Below, piece by piece: positions 42,529 to 50,501 of a DNA stretch of 52,118 nucleotides. The DNA lies in contig PLJD01000081.1 of NCBI GenBank assembly GCA_003140175.1, forward strand, positions 1 through 52,118, given 5' to 3'. The notes beneath the pieces were generated by a model. It did no database searches. It was given only the letters and a program-made list of their open reading frames with translations, and was not told where the DNA came from. This DNA comes from Actinomycetota bacterium (GTDB lineage: Bacteria > Actinomycetota > Acidimicrobiia > IMCC26256 > PALSA-555). Each line of letters begins with the position of its first letter. Position 1 is the stretch's first letter. Both the position numbers and the translations under genes were made by a program.

Positions 42529-43002
42529 ATGGGGATGATCGAGACACTCGAGAGCCGCAACGCGAAGGTCCAAGCGAACGTGCCGGAACCGGTCGTCGCG
42601 TGCGGCCAGTTGCAGCCGGCCGGGACGTGGGGGTCGTTCGGGATGGGGCGGCTCAGCCCGGCGGCGGGCCTGTTGAAGCAGCGGTCGGCCAACAAGAACG
42701 CCGGGCAGCTGAGCACCCGCGGTGCCATGTTCAAGAACAACCGCCAAACCATGTTCGCGCTGACCACCGACAAGCTCTATGCGTTCGAGACCAAGATCGG
42801 CTACGGCGGGATCAAGATCCTCGGGCAGCTCGTCGAGTGGAACCGCGCTGACCTGACCGTCCAGACGATCCCCGGCAAGCTCGCGACGAAGGTCGTGATC
42901 GACCACGCCGACGGCGGGCACTACGAGCTCGAGGCCACGACCGTCGCGTCGAAGGGCTACAACGATCCGCTGCTGGCCGAGCTCTCTGCCTGGCCGTCGT
43001 AG
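42529..43002 (+). CDS. Hypothetical protein, possible PH-like fold
   Basis: A 157-residue protein. The second half, QTMFALTTDKLYAFETKIGYGGIKILGQLVEWNRADLTVQTIPGKLATKVVIDHADGGHYELEATTV, has the strand pattern of a bacterial pleckstrin-homology-like domain (a reporting tryptophan after a turn, then alternating strands). It has no membrane segment. The start is uncertain: GTG at 42484, ATG at 42529 with GGTGGGA upstream, or ATG at 42535. It shares orientation with the duplicated unknown protein upstream and may work with it. Confidence 0.6.
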   Translation: MGMIETLESRNAKVQANVPEPVVACGQLQPAGTWGSFGMGRLSPAAGLLKQRSANKNAGQLSTRGAMFKNNRQTMFALTTDKLYAFETKIGYGGIKILGQLVEWNRADLTVQTIPGKLATKVVIDHADGGHYELEATTVASKGYNDPLLAELSAWPS

Positions 43003-43114
43003 TTCGCCATCCGGTCGGGTCACCTGGTGGGGATCCGACCGAACCGGCGAGAGCCGGAAAGACCGGCAGCAACGACGGGATGGCGAGCGGCTCTGGCGTC
43101 ACGCCTGCGTTCGC

Positions 43115-43120
43115 TAGCGT
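43115..43120 (+). promoter_or_regulatory. -10 box TAGCGT, leaderless start
   Basis: TAGCGT ends 6 nt before GTG at 43127. No ribosome-binding site occurs in between. Confidence 0.5.
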
Positions 43121-43126
43121 TCCGGC

Positions 43127-43933
43127 GTGGTGAACGGTGACGCGTCCGGTGAACGGCCGGACCGGGCTAGCTCATTTGGCGCGATTGCCGACGACTATGA
43201 CCGTTGGCGGCCCGGTCCCAGCCCGTCGGTCGTCGAATGGCTCATACCCGCGGCGGCCCGCCGGGTTGTCGACATTGGGGCCGGCACGGGGGCGCTGTCG
43301 CGCCTGCTGGTCGGACGGGCGCACGACATCGTCGCGGGCGAGCCCGATGCTCGAATGCGCCAGGTCCTGGCGCGCAGCGTGCCCGAGGCGACGGTGTTGG
43401 AGGGTCAGGGCGAACGGATCCCCGTCGATGACGCCAGCGTCGACGCCGTCGTGGTCTCGTCGGCCTGGCACTGGATGGACGTCGACGCCACGGTGGCGGA
43501 AGTCGCTCGAGTGCTGCGCCCCCACGGAGTCCTCGGCGTGGTCTGGGCTGGCGTGGATTGGCGGGCCGACTGGTTCACGGCACTACGACAAACGGTCCGA
43601 CAGGATCGTACGAGCGAGCGCGTCGGGCTGCTCGGCTCCCTGATCGACGAGGAGGTCCCCGGCGAGAGCCACACGCTGCGCTTGCCCGCCGCGGCGCCGT
43701 TCGAACCACCCGAGCAGGTCTGGCTGTCCTGGGACCAGCCGATGAGTGCCAATCAACTGGTCGGAATGCTCGGCACCTTCAGCGGTGTCATTGTCCTCTC
43801 CGAGCAGCAACGCCGACAGATCATGGACGAGACCCGCCAACTGCTCCGCCGCTACGCCGGTCTCGAGGGCGATGCGGCGGTCACGTTGCCATTCCGAGCC
43901 AATTGCTGGCGCACGGTCCGCAGGAGCGCATGA
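43127..43933 (+). CDS. Class I SAM methyltransferase (Methyltransf_11)
   Basis: A 268-residue methyltransferase. SFGAIADDYDRWRPG opens it; RRVVDIGAGTGALSRLLV is motif I; VEGQGERIPVDD-type and DAVVVSSAWHWMD are post-motif I and motif II; VARVLRPHGVLGVVWAG is motif III. It resembles small-molecule or UbiE-like methyltransferases; the substrate is unknown. It lies 34 nt before the Ada-AlkA gene in the same direction and may be the first gene of the repair operon. The start codon is GTG without a ribosome-binding site. Confidence 0.85.
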   Translation: MVNGDASGERPDRASSFGAIADDYDRWRPGPSPSVVEWLIPAAARRVVDIGAGTGALSRLLVGRAHDIVAGEPDARMRQVLARSVPEATVLEGQGERIPVDDASVDAVVVSSAWHWMDVDATVAEVARVLRPHGVLGVVWAGVDWRADWFTALRQTVRQDRTSERVGLLGSLIDEEVPGESHTLRLPAAAPFEPPEQVWLSWDQPMSANQLVGMLGTFSGVIVLSEQQRRQIMDETRQLLRRYAGLEGDAAVTLPFRANCWRTVRRSA

Positions 43934-43967
43934 CCGTCGCAGCGTGACCCGGTCGAGTCGTGCCGCG

Positions 43968-45518
43968 ATGACCATGTCCGATTCCCGCCAGTGTGAGGCG
44001 GCCCGCGGCGCGACACTGCGTGCCGTGGAGCTCGACGATGACTGCCAGTGGCGCGCCGTGGAGAGCGGCGACGCGCGCTTCGACGGCTGGTTCTTCTGCG
44101 GGGTGACCTCCACCGGGATCTACTGCCGACCGAGCTGTCCCGCCCGCACGCCGAAACCGAAGAACGTCCGCTTCTTCTCCGCCGCGGCCGCGGCACAAGC
44201 CGCTGGCTTTCGCGCTTGCAAACGGTGTCGACCCGACGCCACGCCCGGCTCGCCCGAATGGGACCGGCGTGGCGACCTGGTCGGGCGAGCGATGCGTCTC
44301 ATCGCGGACGGCGTCGTCGACCGCGAGGGGGTCACCGGCCTCGCCCGAGAACTTGCGTATACGCCCCGGCACGTGCACCGTGAGCTCGTCGCGGTCGTCG
44401 GTGCCGGCCCGTTGGCCCTGGCACGCGCGCAGCGTGCACAGACAGCACGCGTGCTCCTCGAGACAACCGACGTGTCAGTCACCGGCATCGCCTTCGCGGC
44501 GGGCTTCCAGAGCGTGCGGCAGTTCAACAGCACCATCCGCGCCGTCTTTGCTGCGACGCCCAGCGAGCTGCGCCACCGCCGCCAGCGCGGCGAGCACCCA
44601 GAGTCCGGTGGCGCCATCGCCTTGCGGCTTCCCTATCGGGCGCCCTACGACGGCGACGGGATGTTCGCCTTCTTCGCCGCCCGGCTTGTCCCAGGGTTGG
44701 AGGAGATCGTCGACGGCGCATATCGCCGGAGCCTCGCCCTCCCGCGAGGCACCGGCACCGTCGAGCTCTCACCCGGCCCTGATCACGTCCACGCCCAGTT
44801 CCGGCTCCAGGACCTGCGCGACCTCGGCCCCGCCGTGCAGCGCTGCCGGCTGCTCCTTGACCTCGACTCCGATCCGTTGACCGTCGCCAACGCGCTCGGC
44901 GCTGACCCCCTGCTCGGGCCCTCGGTCACCGTCACGCCCGGTCGTCGGGTGCCGGGCAGCGTCGACGGCGACGAGCTCGCGGTGCGCGCGATGCTCGGGC
45001 AGCAGGTCACGGTCGCCTCCGCCACCACGCTCGCCGGGCAACTCGTCGAGGCCCTGGGCGACACCCTTCCCTCGCCGCTCGGCGGCGTGACGCACGTGTT
45101 CCCCAGCCCCGCCTCGGTGGCTGACGCCGACCCGAACCAGCTGCGGCTGCCCGCGGCGCGGCGGCGGAGCCTGCTGGGCCTCTGCGCCGCGCTTGCCTCC
45201 CGTGACATCACCCTCGACGTCGGCGCCGAGCGTGTCGAGGCCCGACGACGCCTCCTCGCGCTACCCGGAATCGGCCCCTGGACGACCGAGTACATCGCCA
45301 TGCGAGCCCTGCGCGACCCGGATGCGTTCCCGGCCTCGGACCTCGGTGTCCGGCGGGCTCTGGCGAAGCTCGGCCGTCACGTCACCACGAGTGAGGCGCA
45401 CGAACTCGCCGAAGCATGGCGGCCCTACCGGGCCTACGCGACACAATATCTCTGGGCGCAGCTCTCACCCCCCGCTCGTCACCGCGCACCCAAGCGATCA
45501 CGACACCTGGCAGCCTGA
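43968..45518 (+). CDS. alkA: Ada-AlkA fusion: alkylation sensor and 3-methyladenine glycosylase
   Basis: A 516-residue fusion. Residues 15-85 are the Ada N-terminal zinc domain (GWFFCGVTSTGIYCRPSCPAR, FRACKRC) with all four zinc cysteines, including the phosphotriester acceptor. Next is an AraC-type helix-turn-helix (LVGRAMRLIADG, DVSVTGIAFAAGFQSVRQFNSTIRAVF). The C-terminal half is an AlkA glycosylase with AMLGQQVTVASA, the helix-hairpin-helix LLALPGIGPWTTEYIAMRAL and the catalytic aspartate in FPASDLGVRRAL. It repairs alkylated bases and probably activates its own operon after methylation. Start is ATG 43968 or 43974; upstream frame is not conserved. Confidence 0.92.
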   Translation: MTMSDSRQCEAARGATLRAVELDDDCQWRAVESGDARFDGWFFCGVTSTGIYCRPSCPARTPKPKNVRFFSAAAAAQAAGFRACKRCRPDATPGSPEWDRRGDLVGRAMRLIADGVVDREGVTGLARELAYTPRHVHRELVAVVGAGPLALARAQRAQTARVLLETTDVSVTGIAFAAGFQSVRQFNSTIRAVFAATPSELRHRRQRGEHPESGGAIALRLPYRAPYDGDGMFAFFAARLVPGLEEIVDGAYRRSLALPRGTGTVELSPGPDHVHAQFRLQDLRDLGPAVQRCRLLLDLDSDPLTVANALGADPLLGPSVTVTPGRRVPGSVDGDELAVRAMLGQQVTVASATTLAGQLVEALGDTLPSPLGGVTHVFPSPASVADADPNQLRLPAARRRSLLGLCAALASRDITLDVGAERVEARRRLLALPGIGPWTTEYIAMRALRDPDAFPASDLGVRRALAKLGRHVTTSEAHELAEAWRPYRAYATQYLWAQLSPPARHRAPKRSRHLAA

Positions 45519-45519
45519 C

Positions 45520-45606
45520 ATGCGCGCCACCACCCGATTGCACGCCATCGTCGAGAGTCCCATCGGGCATCTCCACCTCGCCGCGACGGCGGGGTCGTGT
45601 CGGTGA
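45520..45606 (+). pseudogene. ogt (methylated-DNA-cysteine methyltransferase) 5' stump
   Basis: An ATG one nucleotide after the AlkA stop opens a 28-codon frame, MRATTRLHAIVESPIGHLHL, which matches the N-terminus of Ogt/MGMT proteins (the SPIG-L pattern). It ends at TGA, while the active-site PCHR region is missing. The next open frame, AlkB, begins inside it. A deletion probably removed the rest of ogt and joined its start to alkB. In relatives the order alkA-ogt-alkB would be expected if this is right. Confidence 0.6.
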
Positions 45607-46289
45607 GTCAGCAGCAACTGCCCTACGGCAGCGGCAACGCCGCGGCCCCGCCCGGACGGATCGAGGTCGCACCCGGAGCGGTCTGGGCGCCTGCCTGGCT
45701 CGACGGTGCCACCCAAGCCGAGCTGCTCGCCGCGTGCCGGGAGTGGGCCAAGCCGCCCGGCGGAATGCGTCGACCGCGGATGCTGAATGGCGCCCCGTTC
45801 TCCACGCTGGCGGTGTGTCTGGGCTGGCATTGGTACCCCTACCGGTACAGCCGAACCTGCGATGACGGCGACGGCGCGCCCGTCAAACCGTTCCCTCCGC
45901 TCCTCGATCGCCTGGGTGCCGCCGCCTGCGATGCGGCCGGCGTGCGCCCCGTCCCATACGACGCGGCCATCATCAACTACTACGCGCCCGACGCCAGACT
46001 CGGGCTCCACCAAGACAAGATCGAGGGCCCCGCGGTGATCGCCGCCGGCTCGCCCGTGGTCACCATCAGCCTCGGGGACACCTGCGATTTCCGGCTCGGC
46101 AACGTCCACCAGCCGACCCGGCCCTACCAAGACCTCCAGCTCGCCAGCGGAGACCTCTTGGTCTTCGGCGGACCAGCCCGCCTCGCTTACCACGGCGTCC
46201 CCAAGATCTACCCGGGAACCGGGCCATCAGCCCTCGCGCTGGCTGGGCGTCTCAGCGTCACCCTCCGTCAGTCTGGCCAACCCGGCTAG
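45597..46289 (+). CDS. alkB: AlkB-like DNA repair dioxygenase
   Basis: A 230-residue Fe(II)/2-oxoglutarate dioxygenase. LHQDKIEGPAVIAAGSPVVTISLGD has the HxD iron ligands, AYHGVPKIYPGTGP holds the distal histidine, and GRLSVTLRQ the 2-oxoglutarate arginine. It oxidatively demethylates 1-methyladenine and 3-methylcytosine in DNA or RNA. The start is GTG at 45597 (or 45603). It is co-directional with and overlaps the ogt stump after the Ada-AlkA gene, so it is probably in the adaptive-response operon. Confidence 0.92.
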   Translation: MSVSQQQLPYGSGNAAAPPGRIEVAPGAVWAPAWLDGATQAELLAACREWAKPPGGMRRPRMLNGAPFSTLAVCLGWHWYPYRYSRTCDDGDGAPVKPFPPLLDRLGAAACDAAGVRPVPYDAAIINYYAPDARLGLHQDKIEGPAVIAAGSPVVTISLGDTCDFRLGNVHQPTRPYQDLQLASGDLLVFGGPARLAYHGVPKIYPGTGPSALALAGRLSVTLRQSGQPG

Positions 46290-46395
46290 TCGAACACGTC
46301 GCCGTCGTCGACGCCGACGACTTGTCCCGGCCTGCGCCGTCGGTGATCGACCATGTTTGGTACGTTTCCCGAGATTCACGACGGATGTTTGAGAA

Positions 46396-47025
46396 ATGAC
46401 CGCAACGGGACTCGATGTGTTGGTGCACCCGGCGTTCCTCACGGGCGTCGAGTGCGCAGCGTTGCGGGCCGAGATGGACCGTGCACCTCGACTCGAGGGC
46501 AGCGTTCGCGAGGCGGAGGACCCGGGGGCCGAGAGTATCGATCGGACCGGGCGGAGCGCCTCGGAGTGCGAGGTGTCGGACGGGACCCATCGCCTGGTCG
46601 GGGAGCGGATCTGCCGCGTGACACCCGAGGTCGAGCGGTACTTCGACCAGGATCTTGGGCAATACGAGGCGCCGCATTTCGTCGCCTACGAGCCGGGCGA
46701 CTTCTATCGTCCGCATCGCGACCTGTATCGAGACGTTGCGCTCCCCGAGCCGCTGGTCAGGCGACGGTTGTCGATGGTGGTGTTTCTGAATGATCCGAGC
46801 GATCGGCCCGATCCGGGACCGGACGACCTGTCGCACTACGAGGGCGGCGTTCTTCGCCTGTGCTCGCACGAGGCAGACGAATTCGAGTCTCGCTCGGCGT
46901 GGGACGTGCCGGCGGAGCGAGGTTCCGTGGTCGTCTTTCGCGCCGACACCTGGCATGAGGTGACACCGGTCACGAAGGGCAGGCGCTACACGATTGTGGT
47001 CATGCTCCTAGCACCAGTTCGCTGA
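46396..47025 (+). CDS. 2OG-Fe(II) oxygenase, prolyl-4-hydroxylase type
   Basis: A 209-residue dioxygenase of the P4Hc family. FVAYEPGDFYRPHRDLYRD contains HxD (H112, D114), ADTWHEVTPV the distal histidine and GRRYTIVVMLL the 2-oxoglutarate arginine. Substrates of such bacterial proteins are not established; EF-Tu or ribosomal proteins are hydroxylated by related ones. It lies 106 nt after alkB in the same direction but has a separate, weak start context. Confidence 0.85.
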   Translation: MTATGLDVLVHPAFLTGVECAALRAEMDRAPRLEGSVREAEDPGAESIDRTGRSASECEVSDGTHRLVGERICRVTPEVERYFDQDLGQYEAPHFVAYEPGDFYRPHRDLYRDVALPEPLVRRRLSMVVFLNDPSDRPDPGPDDLSHYEGGVLRLCSHEADEFESRSAWDVPAERGSVVVFRADTWHEVTPVTKGRRYTIVVMLLAPVR

Positions 47026-47088
47026 CCACCGACGTGGGGGAGCGTGCGAGGGAGACGACCCCGTCCCGCCGCTGGCGGCCCGTCGGCG

Positions 47089-47364
47089 TTACGGAGTGAG
47101 CCGCGCGACGCACTGCTGGTGAATCTCGTCCCAGCCGGGGAGACTGGCGAGGTCGACCGATTGGCCGTCGAGACTCTGAGCGAGCGAGTCGAGATGGAAA
47201 TGCCATCCCGCGAGGACCTTGGTGCGGAACTCCTCGGGGAGCGTGAGGGTGCTGGAGAAGGAGAGGTGGGCGCCGCGGTTCTCAGGGCGGAGCTCGAAGC
47301 GCAGCACCCCATGGAGGTCGCCGGTGAGCTCGCGGCTCGGCGTACTTCGGCCGCTCGTCGCCAT
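47089..47364 (-). pseudogene. SRPBCC/AHSA1-like domain, 3' fragment
   Basis: The 91-residue frame gives TGDLHGVLRFELRPENRGAHLSFSSTLTLPEEFRTKVLAGWHFHLDSLAQSLDG and ends in WDEIHQQCVARLTP. This is the second half of an SRPBCC (AHSA1-like) lipid/ligand-binding domain; the N-terminal strands are missing. Upstream in the frame sequence becomes proline/arginine-rich without homology. It could be a truncated gene starting at 47364 or a remnant. Confidence 0.55.
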
Positions 47365-47500
47365 CGTCCTCGCTGCGCACCGACGTCGTGCGGCGCCATC
47401 CAGAGCCGCCACCGCACCGCACCACACCGCACCGCCCGCCCCCCCGCGAACACTGTCAACCCGCCGCCGGCGAGTGAACCCAGCACCGAGGTGGGTGCGA

Positions 47501-47950
47501 TCAGGCCACGACCGGCGGGGGTCGTCCGGCGAGGCGGTCCCGGATGACGGGGGCGTCGGCGGCCATGAGGTCATCGGGGAGCTCCGCGGCGCTGAACCAC
47601 CGAACGTCCACGGTGTCACCGGCGAGCCCGCCGGCGGGCGTGTCGTCGACGACACCGTCGAACACGACGGCGACGAACTGGATCAGGTCACCGTTGGGGT
47701 ATCGGTGCGTCTGCTCGGCCGGGTCGCTGTAGACGCCGAGCAGCCCGGCCACCTCCACCGAGTATCCCGTCTCCTCGAGGAACTCTCGCGTCGCGCACCC
47801 CACGATCGACTCGCCGAACTCGACCCGCCCCCCGGGGAGGCACCAGGTGCCGTCGTCAGCGCGGCGGACCAGCAAGATTCGGTCGTCGCGCACGGCGGCA
47901 ACCCCCGCCGTAGCTTGGACCACGCCGAGCGCTGCAGTGCGTCCTGCCAT
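47501..47950 (-). CDS. NUDIX hydrolase
   Basis: A 149-residue hydrolase. The NUDIX box GGRVEFGESIVGCATREFLEETGY fits GX5EX7REUXEEXGU with all catalytic glutamates. WCLPGG precedes it. It hydrolyses a nucleoside diphosphate linked to another moiety; the exact substrate is unknown. A TACGGT box 7 nt before the ATG suggests a leaderless mRNA. Confidence 0.92.
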   Translation of the reverse strand: MAGRTAALGVVQATAGVAAVRDDRILLVRRADDGTWCLPGGRVEFGESIVGCATREFLEETGYSVEVAGLLGVYSDPAEQTHRYPNGDLIQFVAVVFDGVVDDTPAGGLAGDTVDVRWFSAAELPDDLMAADAPVIRDRLAGRPPPVVA

Positions 47951-48035
47951 ATCGGGGACCGTAGTGGTGCGCGGGCTGACCCGAGGCGCCGGGCGTTACG
48001 CGGGCTTTAGGCGCCCTCGCGTACTCTGAGCGACA

Positions 48036-48080
48036 GCCGCGCCCCTCGGTCCTCCCCCCCGGGACCGAGGGTGGCGCGGC
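48036..48080. other. Strong bulged stem-loop, 17 bp
   Basis: GCCGCGCC pairs with GGCGCGGC and CCTCGGTCC pairs with GGACCGAGG, with a 2-nt bulge and a 9-nt loop. It lies in the divergent gap between the NUDIX gene and a lipoprotein gene. No T tract follows. It may be an RNA structure or protein-binding site. Confidence 0.55.
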
Positions 48081-48185
48081 GTCATCGTCACCATCGCGCA
48101 CGGCCTGCCATTTGTCCGCGCGCCCAACGGAGCGGGCACAGTCAGGTACCCTGCGCCGCTCCACGTTCGTCACCGGAAGGCAGGA

Positions 48186-48824
48186 ATGGCTCTGCGGCGC
48201 CTCCCTTGGGTCGCGGCCGGGCTCGTCGTCCTCACGGCGTGCAGCGGGGGCGCGCCCAACCTTGTGATGCGTCCGACCACTCCGCCGGGCGGGTCGTCGG
48301 CGCTCCAGCGGGCGGCGCGTACGGCCCCGACCCTGGCCGGTCTCGCCGCCTCCCCCTGGGGGAAGGTGCCCGTCGTGGCACCGGGCAGCCTCCGCTCGAC
48401 CGCCGACGCCTACTACGACGGCGCCGGCCCGAACCCCGAGGACCCGGCGCTCGGAGGCCCGGCGTGTCTGCTCCTGGCCCCAACCGTTCTCGGCTCGAAC
48501 GTCCAGGCCGTCCCCTCGAGCACCTTCGACGTCTTCGGCCATTTCGTCGTTACCTGGTCCCTCACCCACCGGCGCGGGGCCGCGCTCACGCTCGAGGTTG
48601 TCGCGCCGGGAGATCCATCTGACCAGCCCTACTTCGACCCTGCGGCGCGAGTCACCACGTTCGCCGACGGATCGCAGCTGCGCATGGCGCCCCGCCAGCC
48701 CCGCGACGCCCTCATTCGGATCCCCATCGAGAACTGCGAGTACGAGGTGCAGCCCGGGACCGGACTGCCCGCCACCAGCGACGCCGCCATCCTCACCTCG
48801 CTCCGCCTGATCTACGCGCCCTAG
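48186..48824 (+). CDS. Secreted lipoprotein, unknown
   Basis: A 212-residue protein. MALRRLPWVAAGLVVLTACSGG is a signal peptide with lipobox LTAC. The rest, with AYYDGAGPNPEDP and ALIRIPIENCEYEVQPG, has two cysteines and no recognised domain. A ribosome-binding site GGAAGGCAGGA precedes the ATG. It is probably anchored to the outer face of the cytoplasmic membrane. Confidence 0.7.
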   Translation: MALRRLPWVAAGLVVLTACSGGAPNLVMRPTTPPGGSSALQRAARTAPTLAGLAASPWGKVPVVAPGSLRSTADAYYDGAGPNPEDPALGGPACLLLAPTVLGSNVQAVPSSTFDVFGHFVVTWSLTHRRGAALTLEVVAPGDPSDQPYFDPAARVTTFADGSQLRMAPRQPRDALIRIPIENCEYEVQPGTGLPATSDAAILTSLRLIYAP

Positions 48825-48966
48825 CCCGGTGGCCGCCGCGGCCCTCCACGCTGCCCGGGGTCAGGATGCTCGGGCCTCGCGAACCGGCGCGCTGGCCTTG
48901 ACACGCCCCTGATCTCCCTGGGCCAAGGTGACCCTGTCACGACCCCCGACGAGGAGACGACGAGCG

Positions 48967-49611
48967 ATGGCGATGAGCGACGAGACCCGGCCGATGGCGG
49001 CGACCCCGCCCTCCGAGCCGCCGCCCCCGCAGCCTCCGGCGAGCCCCTCGGATGCGCACCGGCGACGGCTGATTCTGATCGGCGCCGGCACGCTCGCGGG
49101 CATCGCCCTTTTGGTCGTCGCGTTCTTCGTCGGCCAGTCCACGGGCTCCACGACCCAGAACGGGCCGACAAACCTCGGTGCCGCGCTCGCGGCTGCCCGG
49201 ACTGGCTCGCTGCCCTGCGGGACCAGCACCGAGGTGACGCGTCGGGCGCTCGACCGGCTCTGCAGCGCGACCGCCGGCACCGGGGGCGGCGCCGCGTCCG
49301 GCGCGGGTGGCGGAACCGGCGCAGCCGGTGGCGCCGGACGGGCGCTCATGGTCGGCACCATCCAGTCGATCTCGGGCAATCAGGTGACCGTGCAGACCGG
49401 GCAAGGTCCCATCACGCTCACCGTCGGTTCGGGCGCGGCGGTGCGGACCCTCTCCGAAGGCTCGGCTACTGACCTCACCAACGGAGCGCGGGTCCTGATC
49501 ACCGGCGGGCAGCAGGCCAACGGTGTGCGTCAGATCGTGGTGCTCGGGGCCGGTGCCGGGGCCAGCGCGGCCAACGGCGGCGCGGGCACCACGACGCCGC
49601 CCACCAGCTGA
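48967..49611 (+). CDS. Membrane-anchored protein with DUF5666-like domain
   Basis: A 214-residue protein. A proline-rich cytoplasmic N-terminus is followed by a membrane helix (LILIGAGTLAGIALLVVAFFVG), a glycine/alanine-rich linker, and a C-terminal small beta domain: ALMVGTIQSISGNQVTVQTGQGPITLTVGSGAAVRTLSEG, with GARVLITGGQQANGV, like DUF5666. It resembles the domain in the protein at 14858. The start at ATG 48967 or 48973 follows GGAGACGACGAG. Confidence 0.65.
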   Translation: MAMSDETRPMAATPPSEPPPPQPPASPSDAHRRRLILIGAGTLAGIALLVVAFFVGQSTGSTTQNGPTNLGAALAAARTGSLPCGTSTEVTRRALDRLCSATAGTGGGAASGAGGGTGAAGGAGRALMVGTIQSISGNQVTVQTGQGPITLTVGSGAAVRTLSEGSATDLTNGARVLITGGQQANGVRQIVVLGAGAGASAANGGAGTTTPPTS

Positions 49612-49700
49612 CCAACCCCCGACGGCGACGCGTCGCACCACCCTCGGGCGGGGCGACCCCATCGGGTTCGGGTCCGACCGTCGGGCGTGCCGCGTCGCGG

Positions 49701-49706
49701 TACGGT
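49701..49706 (+). promoter_or_regulatory. -10 box TACGGT, leaderless start
   Basis: TACGGT ends 6 nt before GTG at 49713. No Shine-Dalgarno sequence is present. Confidence 0.5.
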
Positions 49707-49712
49707 GCGCGT

Positions 49713-50381
49713 GTGACGAGCCGGGCGAGTCGCCGGCGCCGAAAGCAGGTGATCCGCCGGCGCGTCGTGGGCGCCGCGGCGCTCGCGATTGTCGCGGCGG
49801 CCGCGGGTGGGTACGCGCTGCTCGCGGGCGGCCAGTCGTCGGGGCGCGCGGTGCGCAGCGTCCGGGCAGCCGCGACCACAACCACCTCGACGACGCTCGC
49901 GCCGACCACCACCACGACCGTGGACCCCGGGACGTTGCCCCAGACGATGGACATGCCCACCACCACCGACCTGCAGTTCCAGGCCGGGCTGAACGGTTTC
50001 TGGCAGGCGATCGTCGCCGACAACCCTGCGCCCGCGATGCCGTTCTTCTTCCCCCTCACCGCCTACCTGCAGGTCAAGGCCATCGCGAACCCGGCCTCAG
50101 ACTGGCAAAACCGCCTGGTCGCGGCCTACCAGCGCGACATCCACTCGTTGCACGTCGTGCTTGGCCCCGACGTAGCGACCGCCCAGCTCACCGGCATCGA
50201 CGTGCCGCCGACGGCGCAGTGGGTCCTCCCCGGCGCCGAATACAACAAGCTGCCCTACTGGCGGGTCTATTCCTCCCAGGTCCATTACACGGTCGATGGG
50301 CGCGCGGGATCGTTCACCATCGCGTCGATGATCTCGTGGCGGGGCCGCTGGTATATCGTCCACTTCGCCAAGATCCAGTAA
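49713..50381 (+). CDS. Membrane-anchored extracellular protein, unknown
   Basis: A 222-residue protein. The basic N-terminus RRRRKQVIRRRVVGAAALAIVAAAAGGYALL is a membrane anchor; a threonine-rich linker (TTTTSTTLAPTTTTT) leads to a C-terminal domain of about 150 residues with conserved-looking aromatics, ending in ISWRGRWYIVHFAKIQ. The linker type is common in actinobacterial surface proteins. Function not recognised. Confidence 0.65.
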   Translation: MTSRASRRRRKQVIRRRVVGAAALAIVAAAAGGYALLAGGQSSGRAVRSVRAAATTTTSTTLAPTTTTTVDPGTLPQTMDMPTTTDLQFQAGLNGFWQAIVADNPAPAMPFFFPLTAYLQVKAIANPASDWQNRLVAAYQRDIHSLHVVLGPDVATAQLTGIDVPPTAQWVLPGAEYNKLPYWRVYSSQVHYTVDGRAGSFTIASMISWRGRWYIVHFAKIQ

Positions 50382-50487
50382 CCCAGGCGCCGCGCGTTGA
50401 ACCGCGCGCGCTCGGCGGCCCTCGGGTCGGCGTAGCAGGCGGGTCATTCCCCCGTGCGCGTGGTGCCGAGCAGGCCGAAAACCCCTG

Positions 50488-50493
50488 TACGCT
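50488..50493 (+). promoter_or_regulatory. -10 box TACGCT, leaderless start
   Basis: TACGCT ends 8 nt before GTG at 50502. The same hexamer precedes the deacylase start at 26720. Confidence 0.5.
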
Positions 50494-50501
50494 CGACCAT
50501 C

